A stretch of 34,131 nt of DNA from Hominimerdicola alba (GCF_900112155.1 NZ_FOKQ01000037.1:1-34131), one strand, 5' to 3'. Positions 23,701-30,832 are shown, counted from the first letter of the stretch. Made by a program: numbers and translations. The notes: a model not told the origin generated them from the letters alone.

Positions 23701-24448
23701 CTATAACGGCATCAACGGCAGCAAGGCTATGAATGTTTATCTTCCTTACGGCTATGACAAGTCAAAGAAGTACAATGTATTATACCTGATGCACGGCGGC
23801 GGAGAAAATGAGAACACCTGTTTCAACGATACTTCCATCGAGATCGACCTCATGCTGGATAATATGATCGCAAACGGTGATATCGAACCCATGATCGTTG
23901 TTTGCCCGACTTTCAACGGCTGTCCTTCAAATGACGGCAATATGGGTGCAGGCACAGTATGGAACGAAATGCGTCAGAGCATAATCCCTTATGTTGAAGG
24001 CAAGTACTCAACTTATGCAAACGGCAATACAAGCATAAGCGGCCTGAAGGCTTCAAGATTCCACAGAGCATATGCAGGATTCTCAATGGGCGGCGGCTCT
24101 ACATGGAAGATGCTTTGTAATAACCTGGACATCTGCGCATACTATATGCCTCTCTCCGGTCACTGCTGGGACGGTGCATCCGGTATCCAGAATGCTATTG
24201 ACAAGAGCGGTTATTCCAAGAGTGATTACTTTGTTATCGCTGCGACCGGTACAAAAGACTTGGCATACGAAAACATGGTACCTCTGATAAACACCCTTAA
24301 GAGCGACACTAAGCGCTTTACCTACACCAGTGACCTGTCTAAGGGTAACTTCTACTTCCTGGAAGCTCCTAACACTACCCACTGGTGGGGTTATGTAAGA
24401 CATTACATCTATGATGCACTGCCTTACTTCTTCCACGAGGGTCAGTAA
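20702..24448 (+). CDS. Multimodular GH43 - tandem CBM22 - dockerin - CE1 enzyme
   Basis: A 1248-residue secreted hemicellulase. Start at 20702: GGAGGA is 7 nt upstream and the signal peptide (about 1-40) follows at once; the frame is open 11 codons earlier without a ribosome site. The GH43 five-blade propeller is at about 46-335: catalytic base Asp56 in DVPDPD, Asp167 in YHDAS, acid Glu220 in EGAH. A beta-sandwich domain as in GH43 xylosidases/arabinofuranosidases follows (about 340-560). Two CBM22-like modules (574-720, 739-885) are 68 percent identical by hand alignment. The dockerin (about 900-963) has two clear calcium loops. The C-terminal CE1 esterase (about 975-1248) has GFSMGG with Ser1128 and a late His1227. 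It would remove arabinose or xylose and feruloyl or acetyl groups from xylan. Confidence 0.94.
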   Translation: MSSSKTITKRILSVLSSAALAASCFAAAGASIPAMTASALEAGQVANPVIWADVPDPDIIRVGDTYYMVSTTMFFSPGVPVMKSKDLVSWEICSYVYDTMADGAKQTLSNGQHDYAHGSWAASLRYNKGTFYVFFGSYGTNKSYIYKTTDIESGNWTKSEISGMYHDASMLFDDDGRNYLVYGGDGNIKIKELNSQMTGFAYGAQERTIIKTGLSGLAGEGAHIQKINGYYYVFLIAWPSGSGRIELCYRSKSLTGSFEGKTVLNSGLGTYGSGVAQGGIVDTPDGNWYGLLFQDHGSVGRIPVLVPVSWQNGWPIMGVNGKAPVVLDMPGNHAGTQLAKDDEFNYSSNKLMLEWQWNHNPDNNYWSVTERPGWLRLKNGYIAKSIINARNTLTMRTEGPSCSGVIKMDVSHMKAGDYAGLSAFQYNYGNVGVRVTDSGEKKIYMATNGNYNSNGDVMNSADKIQQEVTLYGNTVYLKTDFQFNTVDGNYNVSNNIDKVNFYYSLDGSSWTKIGTQVGMTYDLKLFTGYRNAIYSYATKSTGGYVDVDYFDYERAEWNAPTIVEPDADGYLIHDTFESGAGKWSARGGCTISTSNYTKVKGSNSLGISGRSATWNGGQRSLSTSAFVPGKSYAFSACYSTFDGADPTEFKLTLQYDLNGETNYDKIAQGTGSTGKFVQLYNPNYTIPSGASNLVLVVETTEDTCDFYVDEIIAAPVGTKIETLDSSSSQTNTNNYFFQDTFESGTNDWSARGGCTAATSTSAKYKGSRSLSLSGRTDAWNGGMKNLSSGTFVAGKSYAFSACFANLTGSDPTEFKLTLQYSKDGETYYDKIAQAYANRGEFVQLYNSKYTIPSGASDLVLVAETTEETCDFFIDEVIAAPAGTKIDGPKSNVVVAKGPARGDVNLDGEINVMDLVELRRGISKGFVNNTSKQNADVDQSGTVDNTDVTYLQSYLSGKITEFPVAATATVQYKYSSNLQYKEAPSNYFTQPAKHGTVVKEYYNGINGSKAMNVYLPYGYDKSKKYNVLYLMHGGGENENTCFNDTSIEIDLMLDNMIANGDIEPMIVVCPTFNGCPSNDGNMGAGTVWNEMRQSIIPYVEGKYSTYANGNTSISGLKASRFHRAYAGFSMGGGSTWKMLCNNLDICAYYMPLSGHCWDGASGIQNAIDKSGYSKSDYFVIAATGTKDLAYENMVPLINTLKSDTKRFTYTSDLSKGNFYFLEAPNTTHWWGYVRHYIYDALPYFFHEGQ
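22421..22861 (+). repeat. Tandem CBM22 repeat, copy 1
   Basis: A 147-codon unit that recurs 495 bp downstream (22916-23356) with no insertion or deletion. The two units share 100 of 147 residues by hand alignment and are separated by an 18-codon Ser/Thr/Asn linker. Shared segments include WSARGGCT, DPTEFKLTLQY, FVQLYN and YTIPSGAS. Confidence 0.9.
22916..23356 (+). repeat. Tandem CBM22 repeat, copy 2
   Basis: Second copy of the CBM22-like unit, directly followed by a short linker and the dockerin. The equal length of both copies points to an in-frame duplication. Divergence is concentrated in loops such as residues 21-40 and 64-70 of the unit. Confidence 0.9.
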
Positions 24449-24506
24449 CAGAACTGATCTTCCGTTCTTATTAAATAGCTTTATCCCAATATAGTGTGCT
24501 ATAACA

Positions 24507-24549
24507 GAAAGGCAGTCACATTTCAGTGTGGCTGCCTTTCCGGTTTTTT
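24507..24549 (+). terminator. Terminator of the GH43-CE1 gene
   Basis: GAAAGGCAGTCAC pairs with GTGGCTGCCTTTC (one G-U pair), 5- to 7-nt loop, followed by CGG and six T. The stem may also serve the convergent acetyltransferase gene. Confidence 0.93.
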
Positions 24550-24586
24550 AGGATATGAAGATCTGTTTTCTTTTGGATTTTTTAGT

Positions 24587-25135
24587 TCAGTCATCAAGAA
24601 TTTTAATGGTGAAAAACAGCATACGAAGTCCGCCGAATGACATCATCAGTTTTCGGTATTCTTCATTTCGTACTCTGCCGCCTATGCTCATAAGATCATA
24701 GATCACACTCGCTTCCTGCATTTTCTGACCCGTCCTCACAAACCCCGCACGCTCGTAAAATCTAAGACGGTTCACACGCTGCTGGTAGTTTTTATACTTT
24801 TTCTCGACTTCCTCAATCGCCAGAAAAAGCCGTCTTCCGCTGTACTTTTTCTGAGCCGCTTTGAGTATCGCTGTGCCGTAGCCCTTACCGCGCAGATCAT
24901 CATCAACAGCAAAATAGAACACATAACTAAGATCGAGATAGTTCACCGTATACAGAAAACCTATCCACTTTTCGCCGTCACGACAGCTGAAAAAATTTAC
25001 GTTCGGCTTTTTAGCCCCGCTCACAAGTATCCCGAAAGGCGCACGTTCATCTGAGGGAAAAGCGGAATGATAAAGCCGCTTGATATTTTCAAGGTCGGAC
25101 TTGTCGCGTTTGATATTTATCAGTCTTATATTCAT
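24587..25135 (-). CDS. GNAT-family N-acetyltransferase
   Basis: A protein of 182 residues from the ATG at 25135, chosen because AGGTGA lies 5 nt upstream; the open frame runs back to 25177, inside the preceding gene. The GNAT fold is visible: beta4 (LSYVFYFAVDDD), then the acetyl-CoA pyrophosphate loop LRGKGYGTAIL, then the C-terminal LRFYERAGFVRTGQ segment typical of beta6/beta7. Substrate unknown. It is the last gene of a tight minus-strand operon (DUF1653, nitroreductase, GNAT, GNAT; gaps 39, 30 and 25 nt). Confidence 0.9.
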   Translation of the reverse strand: MNIRLINIKRDKSDLENIKRLYHSAFPSDERAPFGILVSGAKKPNVNFFSCRDGEKWIGFLYTVNYLDLSYVFYFAVDDDLRGKGYGTAILKAAQKKYSGRRLFLAIEEVEKKYKNYQQRVNRLRFYERAGFVRTGQKMQEASVIYDLMSIGGRVRNEEYRKLMMSFGGLRMLFFTIKILDD

Positions 25136-25160
25136 TGCTGTCACCTGCTTTTGATCTGTT

Positions 25161-25748
25161 TTACGGCTTCCACACAAGGTTATACCTTGTCACACCGTTT
25201 GATGCAGTCTTAGTGTTGTAAAGCTCAAAACCGAGATGCTGATACATTTCGGCATAGTTTTTCATATCAGTATCGGCAAGTAAAGGAACTCCCTTTTTCC
25301 TTGCCATATCCTGCGCGAATGAAACCAGTTTTGTTGCATATCCCTTGCCTTGCGCACGCTTTTCTACTGCCACCATAAGAACATCGATATGGGGCTTTTG
25401 GGCGTACCTACGGTTTTCATCGGCTATCTGCGTTATGTGATCCAGCATATTTTTAAGCTTGCAAAAGGGGAGCCGCAGAAATATCCGCCAGAGCATTTTC
25501 ATCTGTGAAAGAGCAAATTGATCACCGCTGAACTGCAAACCAATATATCCCAGACCATCATCGGTCAAATACAGCGAGCGTGTCTCGTATACATGATCGA
25601 CATACGCCGCCATGTATTTCAGAACAAGAGGCCGCCGTTCATTGATACTTCCGAACTCATGAAAAAGTTCGTTGCTGACAAAAGCGTCACCGATCACATA
25701 GCGGATCTTTCGCAACTGTTTTTCAGTCAGATCTTCTGCAAGTTTCAT
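25161..25748 (-). CDS. GNAT-family N-acetyltransferase
   Basis: A 195-residue GNAT protein, clearly different from its downstream neighbour. Residues 1-110 include a segment with aromatic and basic residues (KMLWRIFLRLPFCKLKNM). The acetyl-CoA motif is IDVLMVAVEKRAQGKGYATKLV at about 120-141, followed by LLADTDMKNYAEMYQHLGFEL, a pattern of GNAT proteins acting on small molecules or toxins. GAGGGTGA precedes the ATG by 4 nt. Substrate unknown. Confidence 0.9.
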   Translation of the reverse strand: MKLAEDLTEKQLRKIRYVIGDAFVSNELFHEFGSINERRPLVLKYMAAYVDHVYETRSLYLTDDGLGYIGLQFSGDQFALSQMKMLWRIFLRLPFCKLKNMLDHITQIADENRRYAQKPHIDVLMVAVEKRAQGKGYATKLVSFAQDMARKKGVPLLADTDMKNYAEMYQHLGFELYNTKTASNGVTRYNLVWKP

Positions 25749-25778
25749 GCTGTCACCCTCGTAAAAATAATATTCCTC

Positions 25779-26387
25779 TTAAGCATTACTTTCATCTGTA
25801 ATGTATGTGACCTTGTTACCCGTTCTTTCAAGGGGTTTGCGCTCGGGCAGACCATTCTCTGTATCAGCATAACCTATAGCCAGCGCACCGTATACGCGCT
25901 CGTTTTCTTCAAGACCAAGTTCGCGCTCGTATTCAAGGAGATTTTTATCCTCATTCAGCCATCTAAGCTGATTTATCCAAACACTTCCAAGGTCAAGCTC
26001 GTTTGCAGCCAGTATCATGTTTTCAAGTGCGCAGGCGGTATCGGCGATATTGTTGCCGTAATCCTTCTGGTTTGCAACGATTATCAGGCAGTCGGGGTCG
26101 TAATGAAAAACATATCCGCCCTGCTTTGATGCCTTTATCGAATGGACGATGGATTTGTACATCCCTTCGGTGATCTCCATTTCAGCAAAAGCGGATTGCG
26201 CCAGTTCAGCCAGCTTTGCAAGAACTTTCTTGCTTCTCACAACGATGAAATGACAGCTTTGGGAATTCCCCCCGCTTGGTGCAAAACGTCCCGCATTCAC
26301 AATAGCATCAAGCTTTTCATCTTCGATATGCTTGTCTGAAAATCTGCGGGTACTGCGTCGTGTTTTTATAGCTTCAAGTGTGGTCAT
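25779..26387 (-). CDS. Nitroreductase-family FMN oxidoreductase
   Basis: A 202-residue flavoprotein of the nitroreductase superfamily. The N-terminal RRSTRRFSDKHI (residues 10-21) holds the FMN-phosphate Arg residues, and GRFAPSGGNSQ (33-43) is the flavin-contact loop. DTACALENMILAANELDLGSVW (about 117-138) is the dimer helix, and ALAIGYAD (about 167-174) is the last flavin-contact segment. AAAGGAG stands about 7 nt upstream. It probably reduces quinones, nitro compounds or related electrophiles with NAD(P)H; the actual substrate is not readable. Confidence 0.92.
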   Translation of the reverse strand: MTTLEAIKTRRSTRRFSDKHIEDEKLDAIVNAGRFAPSGGNSQSCHFIVVRSKKVLAKLAELAQSAFAEMEITEGMYKSIVHSIKASKQGGYVFHYDPDCLIIVANQKDYGNNIADTACALENMILAANELDLGSVWINQLRWLNEDKNLLEYERELGLEENERVYGALAIGYADTENGLPERKPLERTGNKVTYITDESNA

Positions 26388-26426
26388 GGCTGAACTCCTT
26401 TCTTGCTCAAATATGAAGTCTTGATA

Positions 26427-26657
26427 TCATTCGCATTTTTCAAATCGTCTGAATGTCCTGCCGTCTTTCTCGATGATCTCATCCCACATCTCAGCAGGTC
26501 GCACCCAGACACCATGTTCGCCATAAAGCGCTCGGTAAACTACCATAGGTTCAAGGGTCTCGGAGTGTCTGGCAATTTCAAGAACCTCATATTCGTTGCC
26601 TTTGTAATGGCGGTATTTTCCCTTTTGGATAGCGGCTGCAGCTTCTTCGTAGGTCAT
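26427..26657 (-). CDS. DUF1653 protein
   Basis: A 76-residue protein. KGKYRHYKGNEYEVLEIARHSETLEPMVVY followed by HGVWVRPAEMW is the hallmark of DUF1653, a small beta-barrel family of unknown function. An AAAGGAT box lies 6 nt upstream of the ATG. It is first gene of the DUF1653 - nitroreductase - GNAT - GNAT operon. The family is often found as a passenger or fused to enzymatic domains, so context gives little. Confidence 0.9.
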   Translation of the reverse strand: MTYEEAAAAIQKGKYRHYKGNEYEVLEIARHSETLEPMVVYRALYGEHGVWVRPAEMWDEIIEKDGRTFRRFEKCE

Positions 26658-26714
26658 TGTTTTATCCTTTCGGTATCAGTAACACAATTCACGGGTAGTT
26701 TTTCTTTGGGTATC

Positions 26715-26743
26715 ATTATACCATAATCGACAAAAAAATACAA
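26715..26743 (-). promoter_or_regulatory. Promoter of the DUF1653-nitroreductase operon
   Basis: On the minus strand: -35 TTGTAT (26743-26738), 17 nt, -10 TATAAT (26720-26715), about 50 nt before the start codon. Confidence 0.65.
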
Positions 26744-26798
26744 TATGTTATTTCCTGAAATGGGTTATTGACATCTGTCTGTATGATCTAGAAGATGA

Positions 26799-26828
26799 AA
26801 AACGGCGCACCCGCCAGTACGCCGTTTT
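26799..26828 (-). terminator. Terminator of the sigma / anti-sigma operon
   Basis: AAAACGGCG (26799-26807) and CGCCGTTTT (26820-26828) pair perfectly, with T on the minus-strand side. It lies just past the anti-sigma stop. Confidence 0.85.
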
Positions 26829-26834
26829 CATATT

Positions 26835-27767
26835 TTATTTAACTTCTTTGAAAAGCATATCACCTAATCTTGCACCGTTATAATCACTTATCTCCACTAT
26901 GCTTGAAAACCAGACGCAGCCTTTTGGCTTTTCTTTTTCGGGAGAGCGGTCATATGTGGCTGATGTTATATCTATCTCATCGCTCAGGATACTGTTCTTT
27001 CTCAGAAGCCGCATATCTTCTGATGTGTTCGACAAATGGTTTAGCCGACGTATGGTTTCTTCTTCATCGGTGTAAAAGCCTATCTGCGAGAAGAAAATAT
27101 GTCTGCCGTCTTCGTCTTCAAATTCTTTTACATCCACATTCGGTCTGAATGAAATATCAAAGGCTATCCCATCAAACAGCACGGGATCATTTTTCTTATC
27201 TCTTCTGTCAAGATCAAATGTCATGACATAGTCTTTTTCAACATCTATATCGCACAGATAAAGATCTTTCTGTAATGAGTATTGTGTATCGGTAACCACG
27301 TCATGATCCCTGCTTCCTCCGCCTTCAAGAAATATTTTATCACCGGTGGAAATATCATTTTTTTCTGTTATGTACATATCAAAAAACGGTTTTTCTCCCA
27401 CATAGTCAATGCCTTCGCTGTCAAGACCCTCAACCGTAAGCACCATACTGCCGACATTCCCGTCAGAAAGAACGGTGTCTACCGTGATGCGCAAATGCTC
27501 GTTCTCGCTTACATAATTCAGGGCAAGACCTTTGTCTTCAAGATAATCAGCGGTTTTCTCATCAAAGTATTCCATCACCGCAGCTTTGTGCTCAAACTGA
27601 GTATATATAGCCCCCGCAGGTATCGCAAGCACCACCGCCGCGGCTATGCCGATAGCGAGCTTTTGCAGTGTTTTTTTTGAACTGTGTATTATTCGTTCTC
27701 TGTTTGCTGATATTACGAACCTGTCATCCAATCCGTTCATTGCTCTCAATATATCATTTCCGTTCAT
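26835..27767 (-). CDS. Membrane-anchored anti-sigma factor, DUF4179-like
   Basis: A 310-residue single-pass protein. A short cytosolic part (1-34, which would bind the sigma factor) is followed by one membrane segment (about 35-55, GIAAAVVLAIPAGAIYTQF). A long extracytoplasmic beta-rich region (about 60-310) is of the DUF4179 kind often found in anti-sigma partners. Its ATG overlaps the stop of the ECF sigma gene (ATGA), so both are made together, the standard arrangement. AAGGAG is about 8 nt upstream. The external signal is unknown. It could respond to envelope or polysaccharide cues, but it carries no recognisable carbohydrate-binding module. Confidence 0.85.
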   Translation of the reverse strand: MNGNDILRAMNGLDDRFVISANRERIIHSSKKTLQKLAIGIAAAVVLAIPAGAIYTQFEHKAAVMEYFDEKTADYLEDKGLALNYVSENEHLRITVDTVLSDGNVGSMVLTVEGLDSEGIDYVGEKPFFDMYITEKNDISTGDKIFLEGGGSRDHDVVTDTQYSLQKDLYLCDIDVEKDYVMTFDLDRRDKKNDPVLFDGIAFDISFRPNVDVKEFEDEDGRHIFFSQIGFYTDEEETIRRLNHLSNTSEDMRLLRKNSILSDEIDITSATYDRSPEKEKPKGCVWFSSIVEISDYNGARLGDMLFKEVK

Positions 27768-28330
27768 GGCTGTACTCCTTTCTTCTCTAAAAATATCCTG
27801 AGCTTTTCTCTTGTTCTGTGAAGAGTTGTTTTGACTTTACTCGTGGTGAATCCTGTTTCAATTGCAATCTGTTCCACACTTTTTCCGAACCAGTACCGCT
27901 TGACGAATATATCGCATTTATACCGTGGCAATGTGTCAAGAAACTCGTTTATCAGTGATGAAATAAACTTGTCATCGGGTGAAGAACTGCGGCTTGAATC
28001 AGGGATGCACTCTTCCATTTCATGTGTGAGTTCAACTAGCTGCGCTGAGCGTTTTGCCGTCTTCTGTTTCTCGATAATGTTGTATGCCGTGCATCGGCAG
28101 AGCCTTGCAAGGTAAGAAAAAAGATCATCCGGCTTTTGCGGCGGGATAGAATCCCACGCCTTTAAATATGTATCATTCACACATTCCTCAGCGTCACGCT
28201 TATCGCTGAGAAAACTTTTGGCAAGCCCGTTAAGTCTTTTTCCGTAGCGCTTCTCAGTTTTTATCACGGCTGCAGCATCACGTGATAAAAACAGTTCTAC
28301 AAGATCGCGGTCATTTTCAAACTCGTACAT
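27764..28330 (-). CDS. ECF sigma factor
   Basis: A 188-residue sigma-70 family factor with only regions 2 and 4. Region 2 (about 10-90) contains SDKRDAEECVNDTYLKAWDSIPP and the -10-contacting LFSYLARLCRCTAYNIIEKQ. Region 4 (about 125-180) contains the HTH SVEQIAIETGFTTSKVKTTLHRTREKL. GGAGG is 8 nt upstream of the ATG. A GTAAC-type element (28384-28390) fits a self-recognised ECF promoter. The gene is followed directly by its presumed membrane anti-sigma. Confidence 0.94.
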   Translation of the reverse strand: MYEFENDRDLVELFLSRDAAAVIKTEKRYGKRLNGLAKSFLSDKRDAEECVNDTYLKAWDSIPPQKPDDLFSYLARLCRCTAYNIIEKQKTAKRSAQLVELTHEMEECIPDSSRSSSPDDKFISSLINEFLDTLPRYKCDIFVKRYWFGKSVEQIAIETGFTTSKVKTTLHRTREKLRIFLEKKGVQP

Positions 28331-28383
28331 TGGGTGAGCCTCCTTTCTCTCTTCACTATGATAATCAGGAAACTGATCAAAAT

Positions 28384-28390
28384 GGTTACA
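28384..28390 (-). promoter_or_regulatory. ECF-type -35 element of the sigma gene
   Basis: TGTAACC on the minus strand matches the GTAAC-type -35 recognised by many Firmicute ECF sigma factors. The distance to the start codon (53 nt) leaves room for a 16-17 nt spacer, a -10 and a short leader with GGAGG. The -10 is not clear, and no good sigma-A promoter is seen here. Confidence 0.55.
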
Positions 28391-28501
28391 TTATTCTGAA
28401 AAATTTCCGAAGAATTTTGAAAAGCTGATCTGGCTTTTTAGGAAATATAGTTTGATGCGCTATAGTGTGTTGATAGCACATATAGTTATCTGCGTTAAAT
28501 T

Positions 28502-28537
28502 GAAAAGCAGCTCCATCCGTTAAGCGGGCAGAGCTGC
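28502..28537 (-). terminator. Terminator of the two-component operon
   Basis: GCAGCTC (28507-28513) and GAGCTGC (28531-28537), with inner CCG/CGG pairing, followed on the minus strand by TTTTC. It lies about 50 nt past the kinase stop. Confidence 0.75.
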
Positions 28538-28589
28538 ATTTAAAGTTATGTCGATTTTTCAAAGTTATATTTTTAATTTTAGCTTCTTT

Positions 28590-29909
28590 TTATTCCGGCT
28601 GATACATAAGTATGCTAACATTGAATATGCCGTTTTTGGTATCGATGACCATTGAACCTTTGTAGCGTTTCACGATGTTCTGCACCGAATGGAGCCCGAT
28701 ACCGTGCCCCTCTTTGTTTGTGATGGGCAGGGCGTTTTTGTCAAGCTCTATCTTACCGCAGTAGGCATTGTATATTGAAATGACCATAGTTTTCGGATTG
28801 AGAAGACCGATCCTGACATTTACAAGTCGTTTATTGTCTTCAAGTTCCGATGCCGCACGTATGGCGTTTTCAACCAGATTGCCCATAACTGCACACATAT
28901 CCGATTCTTTAACAGGCAGGTCTTCTCCAAGGTCTATCGACCAGTTTACATTAACTTCCTGAGATCTTGCGGCTTCATCATAATGGTTTGCGATAGCGTC
29001 AACTGCCTGATTCTGGCATATGGTGTTGTGGCGCTGTGAGATATGTTCAACAAGAGGCGCGATGTATTTTGTCAGCTTATCTGTCTGACCTTTTTTCAGA
29101 TATTCGTTGATGAGCAGTATATGCTGGCGAAAATCGTGCCGCAGCTGAGAAGACTCCTGCAAATACTGTCTTGTTTTTCTGTATTGGTTTTCTTCCATTT
29201 TAAATAGGTCAAGACTTCGCTGCAATTCGGCACGTTCGGTCAGCTTTTTCGAGAGCCACCACAGAATGTGGTATAGAAAAAATGTCACAATCGGGACGGT
29301 GAGAAATACAACAAGGCTGATCTTTCGCAGTCTGCCTGTCATGACGTTTTCAGCGCTGATAGGATTTACCCAGATGATCATACAAGCTGAAAGCAGCTGT
29401 GTGATAGAAAGCACTTTCCACACCTGATCGAGTTCTTCGGTTTCAAACATTTCGGGGAATTTCTTGATAAGCGTTCGTGAAAAGATCAGACCGATCAATA
29501 CAGTGATACCAAGACATATCAGCCCTGAAAGCTCGGTATAAACATTATCATTATTTTTTAGTTCCAGCGGTGCGGTAAGAAATGTGTTGTAAGTGGTGCA
29601 GAATCCGCAGAGAAACACGGAATTTGCAAATGAAACAAGCTTTTGAAAAAATGGAAGTTCAAAGCAGAAATTATAAACGATGAACAGCGCTGCCATCGAT
29701 GCGAAAAGCATGTTATTAGAGGAAATTTTCATCATTGAACACAACACAGTACCGCCTACTGTGTATACTGTCAGCACTATTGCCAGTGCACCGAACAGAA
29801 AAGTCTTGCTGACTCTGCGGCAGCGATACACAGGGATTATTGCCATGGCGGCTGCAGGAAATACCATGGCAAACTCGGTGAAATATCTTAGCACAAGGCT
29901 GATATTCAT
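28590..29909 (-). CDS. AgrC-like GHKL sensor histidine kinase
   Basis: A 439-residue membrane kinase. Six or seven hydrophobic segments fill residues 1-215. A coiled linker (about 222-250) leads to the phosphoacceptor region SSQLRHDFRQHI, with His258. The GHKL ATPase domain is at about 300-439: N box MGNLVENAIRAA (Asn344, Asn348) and G box KEGHGIGLHSVQ (399-410). This is the peptide-sensing HPK10/AgrC-ComD type, usually paired with a LytTR regulator, which is exactly the gene upstream; the ATG overlaps the regulator stop (ATGA), with AGGAGG 7 nt before. No agrB/agrD-type peptide genes lie nearby, so the ligand is unknown. Confidence 0.93.
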   Translation of the reverse strand: MNISLVLRYFTEFAMVFPAAAMAIIPVYRCRRVSKTFLFGALAIVLTVYTVGGTVLCSMMKISSNNMLFASMAALFIVYNFCFELPFFQKLVSFANSVFLCGFCTTYNTFLTAPLELKNNDNVYTELSGLICLGITVLIGLIFSRTLIKKFPEMFETEELDQVWKVLSITQLLSACMIIWVNPISAENVMTGRLRKISLVVFLTVPIVTFFLYHILWWLSKKLTERAELQRSLDLFKMEENQYRKTRQYLQESSQLRHDFRQHILLINEYLKKGQTDKLTKYIAPLVEHISQRHNTICQNQAVDAIANHYDEAARSQEVNVNWSIDLGEDLPVKESDMCAVMGNLVENAIRAASELEDNKRLVNVRIGLLNPKTMVISIYNAYCGKIELDKNALPITNKEGHGIGLHSVQNIVKRYKGSMVIDTKNGIFNVSILMYQPE

Positions 29910-30646
29910 ATATCAAGCCTCCTGCGCATACGCGAAGCGGCGTATTTCGTATATTTTGCCAGAATGTCCTTTCGCCCGCGCCGGCGTACAGGGTATATCA
30001 TTTCGTCCTGCATTACTATCTGGTCACCTTTTACCTGTGAGGCATAGTCCATATTTATTATTATACCACGGTTGCAAAACAGAAAATTCGGTTCGTTTTC
30101 CAGAGCGGATTCCAGTTCGCTGAACAGCATTATACTTTGTTTGACCTCCCCGGTGATGAGTTTTACATCAACCGAGTGATTGTTTGAAAGCACAGATACT
30201 ATCTCGGAAAGAGGAATCTCAAGCACCATATGTGGAATGTTGACTTTCAGAAGCTTGTCCTCAGCATTAAAGTCGCTTATAGTTCTGTCCATGACATCGA
30301 CAAAGTCAGCATATTCAAAGGGTTTGCATAGAAAACCCTTTGGCTGTGAAGGGAAGGACTGAAAAACGAAGTCCCGTGTAGTAGACATAAATATGATGCT
30401 GATATCGTGGTCTGCAATGCGGATCTTATCTGCTAGGGCAAGTCCGTCCATTTCGCCGAGGCACACATCAAGGAAAATGATCTCGAACATTCCTTTTCTA
30501 TATTTTTTTAGAAATTCCTCAGCTGAAGTATAATCAGCAGTTTTTATGGTACAATTGTGTTTTTCGCCGAAAAATCGGTCAAGATAGTTTCTTATTACTT
30601 CGCGGTCGTGTTCCAGATCATCGATCACCGCAATATTAAGTTCCAT
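29906..30646 (-). CDS. LytTR-family response regulator
   Basis: A 246-residue regulator. The receiver domain is at 1-125: acidic pair Asp9-Asp10, phosphoacceptor Asp60 in IIFLDVCLGEMDG, conserved Lys108 in GFLCKPF. The LytTR DNA-binding domain is at about 135-240 (SEIVSVLSNNHSVDVKL, FCNRGIIINMDYA, YPVRRRGRKDILAKYTKY). LytTR proteins bind two short direct repeats on one DNA face just upstream of the -35 of target promoters; such a pair is present at 30763-30792. A GGTGGAG box precedes the ATG. It is first in the operon with the kinase. Confidence 0.95.
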   Translation of the reverse strand: MELNIAVIDDLEHDREVIRNYLDRFFGEKHNCTIKTADYTSAEEFLKKYRKGMFEIIFLDVCLGEMDGLALADKIRIADHDISIIFMSTTRDFVFQSFPSQPKGFLCKPFEYADFVDVMDRTISDFNAEDKLLKVNIPHMVLEIPLSEIVSVLSNNHSVDVKLITGEVKQSIMLFSELESALENEPNFLFCNRGIIINMDYASQVKGDQIVMQDEMIYPVRRRGRKDILAKYTKYAASRMRRRLDI

Positions 30647-30718
30647 AACTCCACCCCTTTAAGTAATGAATAACTTGATATTAACGATTAATTAATTGTA
30701 GTACAACTTAATATATTT

Positions 30719-30747
30719 ATTATATCATAGTCATAATAAAAAAACAA
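30719..30747 (-). promoter_or_regulatory. Promoter of the two-component operon
   Basis: On the minus strand: -35 TTGTTT (30747-30742), 17 nt, -10 TATAAT (30724-30719). Predicted leader about 65 nt. The LytTR-type repeats lie directly upstream, so autoregulation is possible. Confidence 0.65.
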
Positions 30748-30762
30748 GAATTTCAATGACCG

Positions 30763-30792
30763 TTCACGCAAGATTTGTACAATTCACGCAAG
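30763..30792 (+). promoter_or_regulatory. LytTR-type direct repeats
   Basis: TTCACGCAAG occurs twice, at 30763-30772 and 30783-30792, exactly 20 bp apart (start to start). The second copy ends 5 bp before the -35 TTGACA at 30798. This is the geometry of LytTR binding sites (two short direct repeats about two helical turns apart, just before the -35). Confidence 0.7.
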
Positions 30793-30797
30793 TTCTA

Positions 30798-30826
30798 TTG
30801 ACATTTTAGTTTTTTTATATTACAAT
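30798..30826 (+). promoter_or_regulatory. Promoter controlled by the LytTR repeats
   Basis: -35 TTGACA (30798-30803), 17-nt T-rich spacer, -10 TACAAT (30821-30826). It points toward the beta-helix/CBM37 gene, whose ATG is about 565 nt downstream. Confidence 0.7.
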
Positions 30827-30832
30827 AACCAA

